From Chloroflexi bacterium HGW-Chloroflexi-9 (GTDB taxonomy: Bacteria; Chloroflexota; Dehalococcoidia; UBA2979), in NCBI GenBank assembly GCA_002840675.1, contig PHBR01000008.1:1-34768 (forward strand): DNA of 34,768 nucleotides. Direction: 5' to 3'. Position 1 is the first letter of the stretch. Each line of letters begins with the position of its first letter. This document shows, in pieces, positions 13,001 to 18,526 of the stretch. The position numbers and the translations under genes are program-made. The notes beneath the pieces are model-generated. The model was not told the DNA's origin, searched no databases, and saw only the letters and a program-made list of their open reading frames with translations.

Positions 13001-13050
13001 AGCGCCGTGGTGAACCACGACAGCGCCTGTCGCGCAGGGAGGTGCGTCAT
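4018..13050 (-). CDS. Giant secreted multidomain protein: cadherin-like repeats with inserted LamG-like domains, DUF4114
   Basis: From the ATG at 13050 the protein is about 3010 residues. An upstream in-frame TTG (13116) exists, but the ATG places a classic signal peptide first (MTHLPARQALSWFTTALVF..., cleavage near ASPAGA-AEA). Residues 34-1770 hold nine Big_9/cadherin-like repeats of about 90 residues. Four of these are interrupted by LamG-like domains at about 163-395, 491-721, 897-1135 and 1311-1542. A unique stretch at about 1773-2031 follows, then six near-identical repeats (2032-2570), a DUF4114 domain (2571-2695, with GFEDVYGGGDQDYNDVV), two more repeats and a C-terminal beta domain (about 2885-3010, RMTGGGNIVV to GGNIQAHH) that resembles the post-COAP-type domain. 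Acidic DPDGD motifs suggest calcium binding. I see no sortase signal or membrane anchor. Likely an adhesin or surface-layer/matrix protein; ligand unknown. Confidence 0.92.
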   Translation of the reverse strand: MTHLPARQALSWFTTALVFTISVLAVHASPAGAAEAVAIPDTASTTSGVPVIIPVLANDADPELGVLTLISVSDPANGSAVIDGDTVVYTSDPGFVGDDVFTYEVQDEELLVSIGTVTVTVSALPNNPPLATNDFASTTSGTPVSINVLSNDFDPDGHAISISPGALARAAISDLSPSLQWECLPAGGAGVIVDRSGNGRDGIATGLEAGSTTGDCDGGTAMTFWSWANASVVTSVPGLPSGSAPRSIMVRFKGNFAGPGDVGLFGLGTNGVGNGQFSISRTGLGNDRLYFAAWGNDTVIELPAGTNLGDGIEHTLVVVYDGATGLTAYVDGVAGPTANLFIPLGTLDGQVMLGQTLYGGAGAGDEMRQFAVFPTALSASVIASLHSAVSAAAAYQSFTQPANGVVTLDGNNLLYTPNLGFTGTDSFTYSISDAFGAIAGATVTVDVQAAVVTNQPPVAVDDVASTVGVTPVLIDVVANDTDPDGDPVSISPGALARAAIDGLGPVLHWECLPAGGAATLTDLSGNGRDGVVTGVTAGAATGDCDGGTSLAFFPGDSVTLTSPGLPSGSSPRSFLLRFKANVGGGDVGLFGAGTNAVGNGQFSIARTGLGNDKLYFAAWGNDAVIDLPAGTNLGDGIEHTLVLVYDGATGLTAYVDGVAGPTANLFIPLDTVDGVVHLGQTVYGAAGFGDELRQFAVYAGALSAPQIEGLHQAIDAAAAFQAFTQPANGVVTLTGNAVTYTANPGFTGVDTFSYSVSDGRGGIAAATVTVTVTAGLLAVDDGANTLTNDPVTIDVLANDAGDGIAIDSVTQPANGVVTTDGLTVTYTSNPNFVGTDTFTYTIINADLNTSTGTVTVLVAPDNIFPVAVDDTAIAPFETSVTIPVLDNDSDADGGTLFISPGALARAAILRQGPLLHWECLPFGGSATQFDTSGNGRTGIVGAGITPGTYTGDCDNGSSMVFNPGPTGVISLTNPDLPTGAQPRAALVRYKANQPLPADIPLFGYGLNGTPFAQFTVSRTILGNDKLIFTSWANDLHFDLQPGFNIADGLEHTIMFVYDGNVTVYAYVDGVQSAPGTLGIPLQTVDDTVMLGHSPWGWQGAGDEMRQFAIFPDAVNEADAYLIHAAIEAAVLNRAFTKPQFGSLSLSPDFLTITYTPDPGYSGTDQFLYSVSDGQGGASVALVTLTVMGPVIAVDDLALVSGATTIDVLTNDTGAGITITAVTDGAHGTVTTDGSMVTYTPSPLYQGSDSFTYTIEDENGQTRTATVMVNVTPDNAPPVAVDDAATTGQNQPVDIAVLMNDSDPDFDSLHVGSGSAARPTIVALGPSLFWECLPSGGSTLFDFSGNGLTGTLSGGAAAGATTGDCDGGTGISFFGGSVSRSGVGSLPTGNDPRTVVFRFKANFAGPGDIGLFGYGTNLTNFAQFSIARTSLGNDKLVFAGWNNDVVLDLPVGTNLGDGLEHTIALVYDGARGLTAWVDGVAGTTATLWTDLDTGTDLITLGQTLYGAGGAGDELRQLTVFPVALGATELGDIHTAISAAVPNVAFTQPSNGTVTLSGNTFTYTPALNFLGTDTFTYTVSDGRGGIATGTVTVTVEATIVAGDDAPETRAGSQVEVNVLDNDTAPVGGSLAIVSVTQPSNGQAIINGLQVVYIPELGFTGTDTFTYTVEDGLGNVATATVSVTVLPNGLPEGDDIEVSTGPDQSISIEVLAGVTDPDGDSVFLASISDPANGIAYISGNNVVYIPDTAFQGVDTFTVTIVDDFGGILVLTVTVTIQGVPAVLDVATITFLAGATVPMGTPLVSVTQSPANNGVPVGGTIAVTFPAGTTFSGAPSPSDWFIQATPGIGAPPSAVVIDGTTVTFTLAEAIPSGSGFTITGGNTGPAVTFGSVSGDLEVEAGIDAGTGTLALVGVVLTPQWTSIVASDVPTGQNETAIDITFSVPAITGAPDVITIVTTGGTLTGGISYGVDSLIASWVTTGPAASIEANLGSGVLYTSQGGTVALTANSTPGIVTVSIYRGSVLLGSTTVEFRPNNAPEGVDIDATTAAGTAVFIDVLGGVTDPDGDVVTIDAVTQGANGSVTISGGEVVYTPAPGFSGTDSFTATVVDIHGGALTLNVTVDVTNQAPVGDDIEASTVAGTPVTIDVLDGVTDPEGDDVTIDAVTQGANGTVTISGGNVIYTPAPGFSGTDTFTVTVVDEHGSELVLTVTVQVTNAAPVGDDIETVTQAETPITIDVLAGVSDPDGDDLVVDAVTQGASGSVTTDGTEVTYTPVTGFSGTDTFDVTVTDGNGGTLTITVSVLVNGNPVGTDVNASTQAGTPVTIDILAGITDPDGDAVTIDSVTQGANGSVTISGGEVVYTPAPGFSGTDTFTVTVEDENGGTLTITVTVTVNGAPVGADASASTQAETPVTIDILGGVTDPDGDDLAITSVTQGANGSVTISGGNVIYTPAPGFSGTDSFTVTVEDENGGSLTITVTVTVNGAPEGNDIGTTTGADAPVTVDILAGVSDPDGDPLAIDSTTTPANGTVAVSGGSVTYTPNAGFDGEDAFDVTVTDGNGGTATITVTITVAGAPRIFVAADACIAIKVMAFSAGYTSQIWLMGPDGPRYLGVTNQNVNQQVTVGFYAAGTTLDFGIKVQQTGYTFVTGTASANPDNLVHAQINAGSGSVLYVVGFEDVYGGGDQDYNDVVFQVIGIPCVVEASNDTATTPGGTPVTVNVLANDTATVGELTVTAVSTPTSGTATTDGTTITYTPAPGFSGTATFTYTVTDASGATDTATVTVTVQSALEAVDDAAVTPKNTAVTIDVRANDSGTGLTVISVTQPGSGNSKGTVSITGGNVKFTPKKNQTGTVTFTYTVRDSSGATDTATVTVTIGAPTSGGTGTGRMTGGGNIVVSGDRYTFGLSLRCNASGNNFQFNDHDSGVKFHLQTITSVTCSDNPSINPKPRPASIDTMVLTGTGRLGNGATGTVELTITDQGEPGRNDTISVVIKDASGQVISQVSGKLTGGNIQAHH
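5346..6955 (-). repeat. Six tandem, near-identical coding repeats of about 268 bp
   Basis: Six consecutive cadherin-like units of about 89 residues share the core VTIDVLAGVTDPDGD, VTQGANGSVTI, YTPAPGFSGTDTFTVTV and NGGTLTITVTV. Units 4 and 5 (roughly 5610-6150) are the closest at DNA level. The last unit before the DUF4114 domain has drifted most. Repeats this similar could recombine and change the length of the protein between strains, and they are a risk for assembly collapse. Confidence 0.9.
8425..12563 (-). repeat. Four copies of a LamG-like domain, each inserted in a cadherin-like repeat
   Basis: Copies lie at about 11866-12563, 10890-11580, 9648-10360 and 8425-9120, each about 232 residues. 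Each starts after ISPG with A-ARAAI or a variant, carries WECLP, SGNG, GDCDGG or GDCDNG, RTxLGNDKL, GDGxEHT, YDGxxGxTAYVDGV and GDEMRQFAVFP-like motifs, and ends just before the resumed repeat FTQPANG or a variant. Two cysteines (WECLP and GDCD) are kept in all four copies and may form a disulfide. Confidence 0.88.
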
Positions 13051-13541
13051 AGAATCGCCCGATCGATTAGACCCCAGCCAGTTGCCTGATATGAAGTTAC
13101 CGGTCGGCACGGGCAAGGGGGGCTCCTACCCCGTCCTCCACCTTCACTCTCAACCTCTCCTATACCGTCTTTACCGTTCCTTCACTGAGAAATAGAGTCC
13201 GTCGCTGAGCAGCGGTCAGCGCTGCCCGGTTCACTGTCTTTAGAAGACATAACGAATCAAGAAGCGGATCCCGCCCGCGTGCCTTCGTGGCGCGTTCGAG
13301 GGCGGTTCGGCGCGCGCCGTTCGACCTCCCGTGAGGGTGTTTCGGCGGCCCAGACCGGCGACGTTCCGCACCCCGCCGGGTGTCACTGCGAGCGGTGAGT
13401 GACGCACGAGGTAGACCGCACATGACGGCGACCGCAACGCGATTCGCATGTGATTGGCACACGGTCGGCGCGCGAATGCGGCACATACCGTGCGCGGCGC
13501 GCTAGAGTCCCGTCAGCCCTCGGACTGCTCCTGGAGTGCAC
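13051..13541. other. Intergenic region between the giant gene and livG, with short repeats
   Basis: This region carries no convincing gene; the open frames in it have no family features. The part 13140-13260 is visibly richer in A+T than the surroundings. It contains a tandem nonamer pair CTATACCGT-CTTTACCGT (13160-13177), the octamer CCTTCACT twice (13141-13148 and 13179-13186), a third TTCACT at 13230-13235 and a small palindrome GTCTT-TAG-AAGAC (13236-13248). These lie 90-200 bases upstream of the giant gene's ATG on its side and are candidate regulatory sites. The GC-rich part 13261-13541 must hold the livG promoter, but I find no good hexamer pair there. Confidence 0.5.
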
Positions 13542-14318
13542 ATGACGGATGACGCGATCCTGGTGGTCGATCGGTTGGAGAAGCGCTTCGGCGGCAACCG
13601 CGCGGTCGATGGTGCTTCGTTCACTGTCACCCGTGGATCGATCACCGGACTGATCGGGCCGAACGGCGCGGGCAAGACCACCTGCTTCAACTGCATCGCC
13701 GGTGCGCTCCGTCCCGACGGTGGCAGCGTCACGTTCGATGGGCACGACATCACCGGTGAGCCGCCGTACCGCGTGTTCAAGCGTGGGCTGGTGCGCACGT
13801 TCCAGATCCCGCAAGAACTCGGCGGGATGACGGTGATTGAAAACCTCATGCTCGTCACCGCGGGGCAGTCCGGCGAACGGCTCTGGGAGCCGCTGCTCCG
13901 GCCGTGGCGTGTGCGCGCGGAAGAACGCGCGAACGCGGAGCACGCGTACGAGGTGCTCCGGCAGGTCGCGCTCGATCACCTCGCACTCGAGCCGGCGTCC
14001 AACCTGTCGGGCGGGCAGCGCAAGCTGCTGGAACTCGCGCGGGCACTGATGGCCACGCCGAAGATGATCCTGCTCGACGAGCCGAGCGCCGGCGTGAACC
14101 CCACGCTCGCGCAGCGGCTGGTGGACGACATCCGCGCCATCCAGCGCGACCAGGGCGTCACGTTCCTCGTGATCGGCCACGACATGGATGTCGTCGCCCG
14201 CCTCTGCGACAGGATCGTCGTGATGGCAGGTGGGCAGGTCCTCACCGAAGGCACACCGGATGAGGTGCTGAGCAACGTCGAGGTGCAAGAGGCGTACCTG
14301 GGGAGCCAGTACCGTTGA
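13542..14318 (+). CDS. livG: Branched-chain amino-acid type ABC transporter ATPase LivG
   Basis: A 258-residue cytoplasmic ATPase that would pair with LivF to power uptake through LivHM. Visible are Walker A GPNGAGKT, the Q-loop region TFQIPQ, the signature LSGGQRK, Walker B MILLDEPSAGV and the switch histidine in VIGHDMDVV. The C-terminal GQVLTEGTPDEV...VQEAYLG is characteristic of LivG proteins. The ATG at 13542 is preceded by CTGGAG at correct spacing; a GTG six bases upstream is in frame but overlaps the ribosome site. It is the first gene of livG-livF-livH-livM. The canonical substrates of the family are Leu, Ile and Val, but relatives import urea, amides and other small molecules, so the substrate is not settled. 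Confidence 0.95.
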   Translation: MTDDAILVVDRLEKRFGGNRAVDGASFTVTRGSITGLIGPNGAGKTTCFNCIAGALRPDGGSVTFDGHDITGEPPYRVFKRGLVRTFQIPQELGGMTVIENLMLVTAGQSGERLWEPLLRPWRVRAEERANAEHAYEVLRQVALDHLALEPASNLSGGQRKLLELARALMATPKMILLDEPSAGVNPTLAQRLVDDIRAIQRDQGVTFLVIGHDMDVVARLCDRIVVMAGGQVLTEGTPDEVLSNVEVQEAYLGSQYR

Positions 14319-15037
14319 GCGCGCTGCTGGAGGTGGTCGGGCTCTCCGCCGGGTACGGCGGCGTGCAGATCGTGCATGAAGCCTCGATCAGCGTGTCGCA
14401 GGGCGAGATCGTCACGATCATCGGTCCCAACGGGGCCGGGAAGTCCACGTTCCTGAAGGCGATCTTCGGAGCGATTCGACCCACGGCCGGGCGCGTCATG
14501 CTCGACGGGCGCGACGTGTCGGGGCTCAGCGCGAACCAGATGGTCGCGGCCGGCGCCGGGTTCGTCCCGCAGACCGAGAACGTGTTCCCGTCGCTCACGA
14601 TCCGCGAGAACCTGGAGATGGGTGCCTACCGCCGCCGGGGCGGCGTGAACGAACGCATCGACGAACTCCTCGCGCGCTTCCCGGAACTCGCGAGGCGTCC
14701 CGGGGAGCCCGCGACCCGGCTCTCCGGCGGCCAGCGCCAGGCGCTCGCCATGTGTCGCGCGCTCATGCTGGAGCCGCGCGTGCTGTTGCTGGACGAGCCG
14801 ACGGCGGCGCTCTCGCCGATCATGCGCGAGGAGATCTTCCAGCAAATCCAGACGATCCGGGACAGTGGCGTGGCGGTGCTCATGGTGGAGCAGAACGCGC
14901 GCGAGGCGCTCGCGATCTCGGACCGCGGGTACGTCCTCGTCGCCGGGCGCAACGCGCTGGAGCAGAGCGGGCGCGAGATGCTCGACAACCCGGAAGTCGG
15001 GCGGCTGTTCCTCGGTCGCGTCGAGGTGGAGGGATAG
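14315..15037 (+). CDS. livF: Branched-chain amino-acid type ABC transporter ATPase LivF
   Basis: The second ATPase of the importer, 240 residues, the usual LivF length. It shows Walker A GPNGAGKS, the Q-loop FVPQTENVFPSLTIRENLEMG typical of LivF, signature LSGGQRQ, Walker B VLLLDEPTAAL and MVEQNAREAL. The LivF ending with the NPEVGRLFLG segment is also present. The start is TTG at 14315, whose last bases overlap the TGA of livG (TTGA), indicating translational coupling. livH starts 2 bases after its stop. Confidence 0.95.
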   Translation: MSALLEVVGLSAGYGGVQIVHEASISVSQGEIVTIIGPNGAGKSTFLKAIFGAIRPTAGRVMLDGRDVSGLSANQMVAAGAGFVPQTENVFPSLTIRENLEMGAYRRRGGVNERIDELLARFPELARRPGEPATRLSGGQRQALAMCRALMLEPRVLLLDEPTAALSPIMREEIFQQIQTIRDSGVAVLMVEQNAREALAISDRGYVLVAGRNALEQSGREMLDNPEVGRLFLGRVEVEG

Positions 15038-15039
15038 CG

Positions 15040-15939
15040 ATGCTCGACCTCGCGCAACTCGTCATCGTCGGCCTCGTCGTTGGCTCGATCATCGGGCTCG
15101 GCGCGATGGGGCTGACGCTCTCGTACGGCATCATGAAGTTCGCGAACTTCGCGCACGGCGACATGATGTCGCTGGGCATGTTCCTGGCGTACGCGGCGGT
15201 GACCACGTTCGGCACGGGTGGGGTGGGGCCGTTCTCCGTAGGCTGGACCATGATTCCGGCGCTATTGCTGGCGATGCTGGGTGTGGGCGTAGTGGCGGCG
15301 GGTGTCGACCAGGTGGTCTACCGGCGCCTCCGACGACGTGGCAGCAGCACGATCTCGATGGCGATCGCGTCGCTCGGCATCGCGATCATGGTGCGTGCGC
15401 TCATCCAGATGGAGTGGGGTCCATCGCCGGTGCGGTACGCTTCCGGCATCAACCGCGCCTGGACACTCCCCGGCGACCTCAAGATCCGGCCGGACCAGGT
15501 GCTGATCATCACGGCGATGCTCATTGTTGCGGTCGCCGTGTACCTCCTGCTCTTCAAGACCCGCCTGGGCAAGGCGATGCGTGCGACATCCGACAACCCG
15601 GCACTGGCGGAGATCTCCGGGATCGACACCGAGCGTATCCGCGCTGCGACATGGGTGATCGCGGGCGGGCTGATCGCGGTCGCCGGCGTGATGTTCGGCA
15701 TCCAGTCGCAACTGAAGTTTGACGCGGGGTTCGAGTTCCTGTTGCCGATGTTCGCAGCGGTGATCCTCGGCGGGATCGGGAACCCGTGGGGCGCGCTGGT
15801 GGGTGGGCTGATCGTGGGGATCTCGCAGGAGACCTCCACCTACTGGATTCCCACCGGCTACAAGACGGCCGTCCCGTTCGTGCTGCTCACCGTCATGCTG
15901 ATCGCGCGCCCGCGCGGCCTCTTCGGTTCGACGGTGTAG
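15040..15939 (+). CDS. livH: Branched-chain amino-acid type ABC transporter permease LivH
   Basis: A 299-residue inner-membrane permease with about eight hydrophobic segments. The N-terminal LSYGIMKFANFAHGDMM motif is diagnostic of LivH-type permeases, as is the EAA-like stretch containing GKAMRATSDNPALAEISGID and the C-terminal ILGGIGNPWGALVGG. The ATG at 15040 has GGAGG upstream inside the end of livF. The coding frame is open further upstream across livF, but that part is a shadow. It works as a heterodimer with LivM. Confidence 0.95.
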   Translation: MLDLAQLVIVGLVVGSIIGLGAMGLTLSYGIMKFANFAHGDMMSLGMFLAYAAVTTFGTGGVGPFSVGWTMIPALLLAMLGVGVVAAGVDQVVYRRLRRRGSSTISMAIASLGIAIMVRALIQMEWGPSPVRYASGINRAWTLPGDLKIRPDQVLIITAMLIVAVAVYLLLFKTRLGKAMRATSDNPALAEISGIDTERIRAATWVIAGGLIAVAGVMFGIQSQLKFDAGFEFLLPMFAAVILGGIGNPWGALVGGLIVGISQETSTYWIPTGYKTAVPFVLLTVMLIARPRGLFGSTV

Positions 15940-15950
15940 GGGGCGAGAAG

Positions 15951-16997
15951 ATGATCGAGGCGCTACTTCCGTCGCCGATGTTGCTGCTGACCTTCAGCGG
16001 CGTGGCGAACTGGTCGATCGGCTTCTTCACGACCGTCGCGATCCTGGGGATCGCGGTGCTCGGGCTGAACATCCAATGGGGCTACACGGGCGTCCTGAAC
16101 TTCGGTGTCGCTGCGTTCCTCATGGTCGGCGCCTACACCACGGCGTTGTTGACGCTGCCGCCGGCCGGCGACTTCCAGGCGTACCAGCTGGGCCTGGAGT
16201 TGCCCGTGTGGGCCGGCTGGATCGGCGGCGCCGTCGCTGGCGGCCTGCTCGCGTTCATCATCGGGCTCCCCACCCTGCGGCTCCGGCGCGACTTCCTCGC
16301 GATCGCGACGATCGGTGTCGCGGCGATCCTCCGCACGATCGCGAACACGGCGGAGGGCTTCGTGAACCGCGCCCGCGGGCTGAACGGCATCCCGAGGTTC
16401 CTGGGGGACTCGTTCGACTCCTCCGACTACAAATGGGTGCTGCTGGTGACCACCGTGGTCGCGCTGTTGCTGTGCTACCTGGTGGTGCGCGCGATCACGG
16501 CTTCGCCGTGGGGCCGCGTCCTGCGCGCCGTGCGGGACAACGAGGACACCGCGCAGGCCGCCGGGAAGGCGACGGTGCCGTACCGGATGCAGTCGTTCGT
16601 CCTGGGCGGTGCGCTGATGGGCTTCGCCGGGGCGCTCTGGGCGCACCGCGTCGGCACCATCGCACCTGACGCATTCAGCGACCTGTTCGGCACCTTCTTC
16701 ATCTGGACGATGTTGATCGTGGGTGGCTCCGGGAACCACATGGGAGCGGTCGTCGGGTCCGTGGTGGTGGGCTTCTTCTGGTTCGGGACGCCGCTCATCC
16801 AGGAAGACCTGCCGAGGGCGCTCGCGTCGCAGGTGCTGGTCCTGCGCCAGTTCGCAATCGGCCTGCTGGTGGTGCTTGCGGTGCTGCTGATGCCGAAGGG
16901 GCTCTTCCCGGAGCAGGCGCGCGTTAGCCGCTTCGCCCCGGCGCCACCGCCCACCGGCTGGCGGGCGCGCCTGCGGTTCCGGCGCTCCGGGGCGTAG
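15951..16997 (+). CDS. livM: Branched-chain amino-acid type ABC transporter permease LivM
   Basis: A 348-residue membrane permease, partner of LivH. Characteristic motifs are LNIQWGYTGVLNFGVAAF near the N-terminus, LPTLRLRRDFLAIATIGVA, the cytoplasmic coupling loop WGRVLRAVRDNEDTAQAAGK, and the C-terminal MPKGLFPE ending typical of LivM. The ATG at 15951 follows GGGGGCGAG. It is the last gene of the plus-strand operon and is followed 34 bases later by a strong hairpin shared with the convergent binding-protein gene. Confidence 0.94.
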   Translation: MIEALLPSPMLLLTFSGVANWSIGFFTTVAILGIAVLGLNIQWGYTGVLNFGVAAFLMVGAYTTALLTLPPAGDFQAYQLGLELPVWAGWIGGAVAGGLLAFIIGLPTLRLRRDFLAIATIGVAAILRTIANTAEGFVNRARGLNGIPRFLGDSFDSSDYKWVLLVTTVVALLLCYLVVRAITASPWGRVLRAVRDNEDTAQAAGKATVPYRMQSFVLGGALMGFAGALWAHRVGTIAPDAFSDLFGTFFIWTMLIVGGSGNHMGAVVGSVVVGFFWFGTPLIQEDLPRALASQVLVLRQFAIGLLVVLAVLLMPKGLFPEQARVSRFAPAPPPTGWRARLRFRRSGA

Positions 16998-17031
16998 GCG
17001 GGCTCACTCCAAGCGGATCCGTTCGGACGAA

Positions 17032-17059
17032 CGAACGCCCCTCCGAAGAGGGGCGTTCG
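17032..17059. terminator. Bidirectional terminator between livM and the binding-protein gene
   Basis: CGAACGCCCCTC (17032-17043) and GAGGGGCGTTCG (17048-17059) form a perfect 12-bp stem with a CGAA tetraloop. It lies between the stop of livM (16997) and that of the convergent lipoprotein gene (17085). A second dyad, CGTTCG-GA-CGAACG (17020-17033), overlaps its left foot by two bases and could compete for pairing. No clear T-run is present on either side. Confidence 0.85.
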
Positions 17060-17084
17060 CGTTGGTCCGATGGACCGGCGTGGG

Positions 17085-18398
17085 TCAGTTCGACAGGTCG
17101 AACGGCACCGTGTCCAGTTCGACGATAGCGCCGCCCTGGTACTGCCAGATTCCGATGAAGCCGGTGGTGACGTCGCCGTTGGCGTCCCAGTTCAGGGTCG
17201 TCGCGGCGCCGTCGAAGTCGATCTCGGTGCCAGCGCGGACGGCCTCAATGGCCGCCTTCACGCTCTCGGCGCCCGGGATGAACGTGGCGCCGCCGGGGCC
17301 TGCCACGTCGCGCAGGGCGTCGCGGATCGCCGCACCATCGTTCGAGCCGGCCTTCTCAGCCGCCAGGGCGATGGCGATGACGGCGTCGTACGCCTCGCGG
17401 ACGAACGGTCGGGTCGGCAGGGCGCCGAACTCGGCCTGGAAGGCCGCGTCCCACGCCTGCGTCGCGGCGTTCGCCGGGCCGCCCACGGGGGCGGTGCCCT
17501 TCATCCCCTCGAGCGTCTCAGCGCCCACGGCGGCAATCAGGTCCTCGGACTTGGTGCCGTCGACGAAGAGGAACTTGGCGAACAGGTCGTTCTCCAGCGC
17601 CTCGCGGATGAAGATCTGCGCCTGCGTCGGGTAGCCGATCGCGACCAGCGTGTCAGCGCCGCCCGCAGCAGCCGCCTGCAGTTCCGCCAGGTAAGACGCG
17701 GAGCCGTCCTGGAACGCCGCTTTGGCGACGTTCGCGGCACCGAAGGCCGCCTCAAAGGCGTCCGCCAGGCCCTGGCCGTAGGCGTCATCCAGGTAGAGGA
17801 CGCCGACCTTCTCGATGCCGTCCGCCTTCGCCAGGTCAGCCAGGATCACGCCCTGGGCTGCATCCGACGTGGTGGAGCGGAACAGGAAGTCGCTGTCCTT
17901 CGCCGTGGTCACGGCCGGGGAGGTCGCGGACGGGGAGATCACGATGACCTTCGCGGGCCCGGCGATGCTCTCAGAGACTGCGATAGTGATGCCGCTGGCC
18001 AGCGGGCCAACGATCGCCGAGACACCCTCGACCTCGATGAGGCGACGAGCCTCCTCGGTCGCGGCGGCCGCGTCCGTCTTGTCGTCGCCGACGACGAACG
18101 TGACCGGCTGGCCGTGCACGCCACCAGCGTCGTTGATGTGCTTGACCGCGAGCTCAACGCCCTTCTGGATCTCCGGGCCGAACTCAGCGAGCGGACCGGA
18201 GAAGTCGGCCAGGAAGCCGATCTTCAGAGGAGCCATCGCACCTGCCGTGGCGGTGGCGGTGCCGTCGCCGGCGGCCGCCGTGGCCGTGGGCGTCGCGTCC
18301 TCGTCGCTGGAGCAGGCGAGTAGCGCCACCCCCGCGACCATCGCGACCAGGAGGACCAGCGCCGAACGACGCCAATCCGCAATACGTAGACCGATCAT
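17085..18398 (-). CDS. LivJ-like ABC transporter substrate-binding lipoprotein
   Basis: A 437-residue periplasmic-binding-fold lipoprotein (Peripla_BP_6 type). The N-terminus MIGLRIADWRRS..., a hydrophobic stretch and the lipobox LLAC put the lipidated cysteine at residue 29. An Ala-Thr-Pro linker (DATPTATAAAGDGTATATAG) follows and then the binding domain: LKIGFLADFSGPLAEFG, AVKHINDAGGVHGQPV, VSAIVGPLASG, VIVISPSATSPA, DDAYGQGLADAF and a C-terminal ANGDVTTGFIGIWQY. These are typical of the LivJ/amide-binding family. The ATG at 18398 has GGAGGGAAC upstream. It lies convergent to livGFHM and is almost certainly its binding protein, transcribed separately from its own promoter. The ligand is not determinable. 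Confidence 0.93.
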   Translation of the reverse strand: MIGLRIADWRRSALVLLVAMVAGVALLACSSDEDATPTATAAAGDGTATATAGAMAPLKIGFLADFSGPLAEFGPEIQKGVELAVKHINDAGGVHGQPVTFVVGDDKTDAAAATEEARRLIEVEGVSAIVGPLASGITIAVSESIAGPAKVIVISPSATSPAVTTAKDSDFLFRSTTSDAAQGVILADLAKADGIEKVGVLYLDDAYGQGLADAFEAAFGAANVAKAAFQDGSASYLAELQAAAAGGADTLVAIGYPTQAQIFIREALENDLFAKFLFVDGTKSEDLIAAVGAETLEGMKGTAPVGGPANAATQAWDAAFQAEFGALPTRPFVREAYDAVIAIALAAEKAGSNDGAAIRDALRDVAGPGGATFIPGAESVKAAIEAVRAGTEIDFDGAATTLNWDANGDVTTGFIGIWQYQGGAIVELDTVPFDLSN

Positions 18399-18420
18399 GC
18401 AGTTCCCTCCGTGCTGTTCT

Positions 18421-18441
18421 TGTCCTGATGGTTTCAGGACA
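18421..18441. promoter_or_regulatory. Palindrome in the leader of the binding-protein gene
   Basis: TGTCCTGA (18421-18428) and TCAGGACA (18434-18441) form a perfect 8-bp inverted repeat with a 5-base spacer. It falls about 10-30 bases downstream of the expected transcription start and just upstream of the ribosome site. It could be an operator or a small RNA hairpin; which one cannot be told from sequence. Confidence 0.5.
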
Positions 18442-18457
18442 GATATCAGGCACAGAA

Positions 18458-18486
18458 ATGGTAAGAACTGAGGTTATGCGAGGCAA
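18458..18486 (-). promoter_or_regulatory. Sigma-70-like promoter of the binding-protein gene
   Basis: Read on the minus strand, TTGCCT (18481-18486) is followed after exactly 17 bases by TACCAT (18458-18463). Both hexamers match the vegetative consensus at four of six positions. The site lies 60 bases upstream of the ATG at 18398. Confidence 0.55.
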
Positions 18487-18526
18487 TACGTTCTTAAACT
18501 GGCGTTCGGAACACTGCTGAGAGCGC

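Noticed and set aside
13050-13116. TTG at 13116 as the start of the giant protein
   Set aside because: It would place 22 polar residues before an otherwise perfect signal peptide; the ATG at 13050 fits better.
13160-13486. Minus-strand open frame of 108 codons upstream of the giant gene
   Set aside because: Arg- and Ser-rich, no ribosome site and no family features; the stretch looks regulatory.
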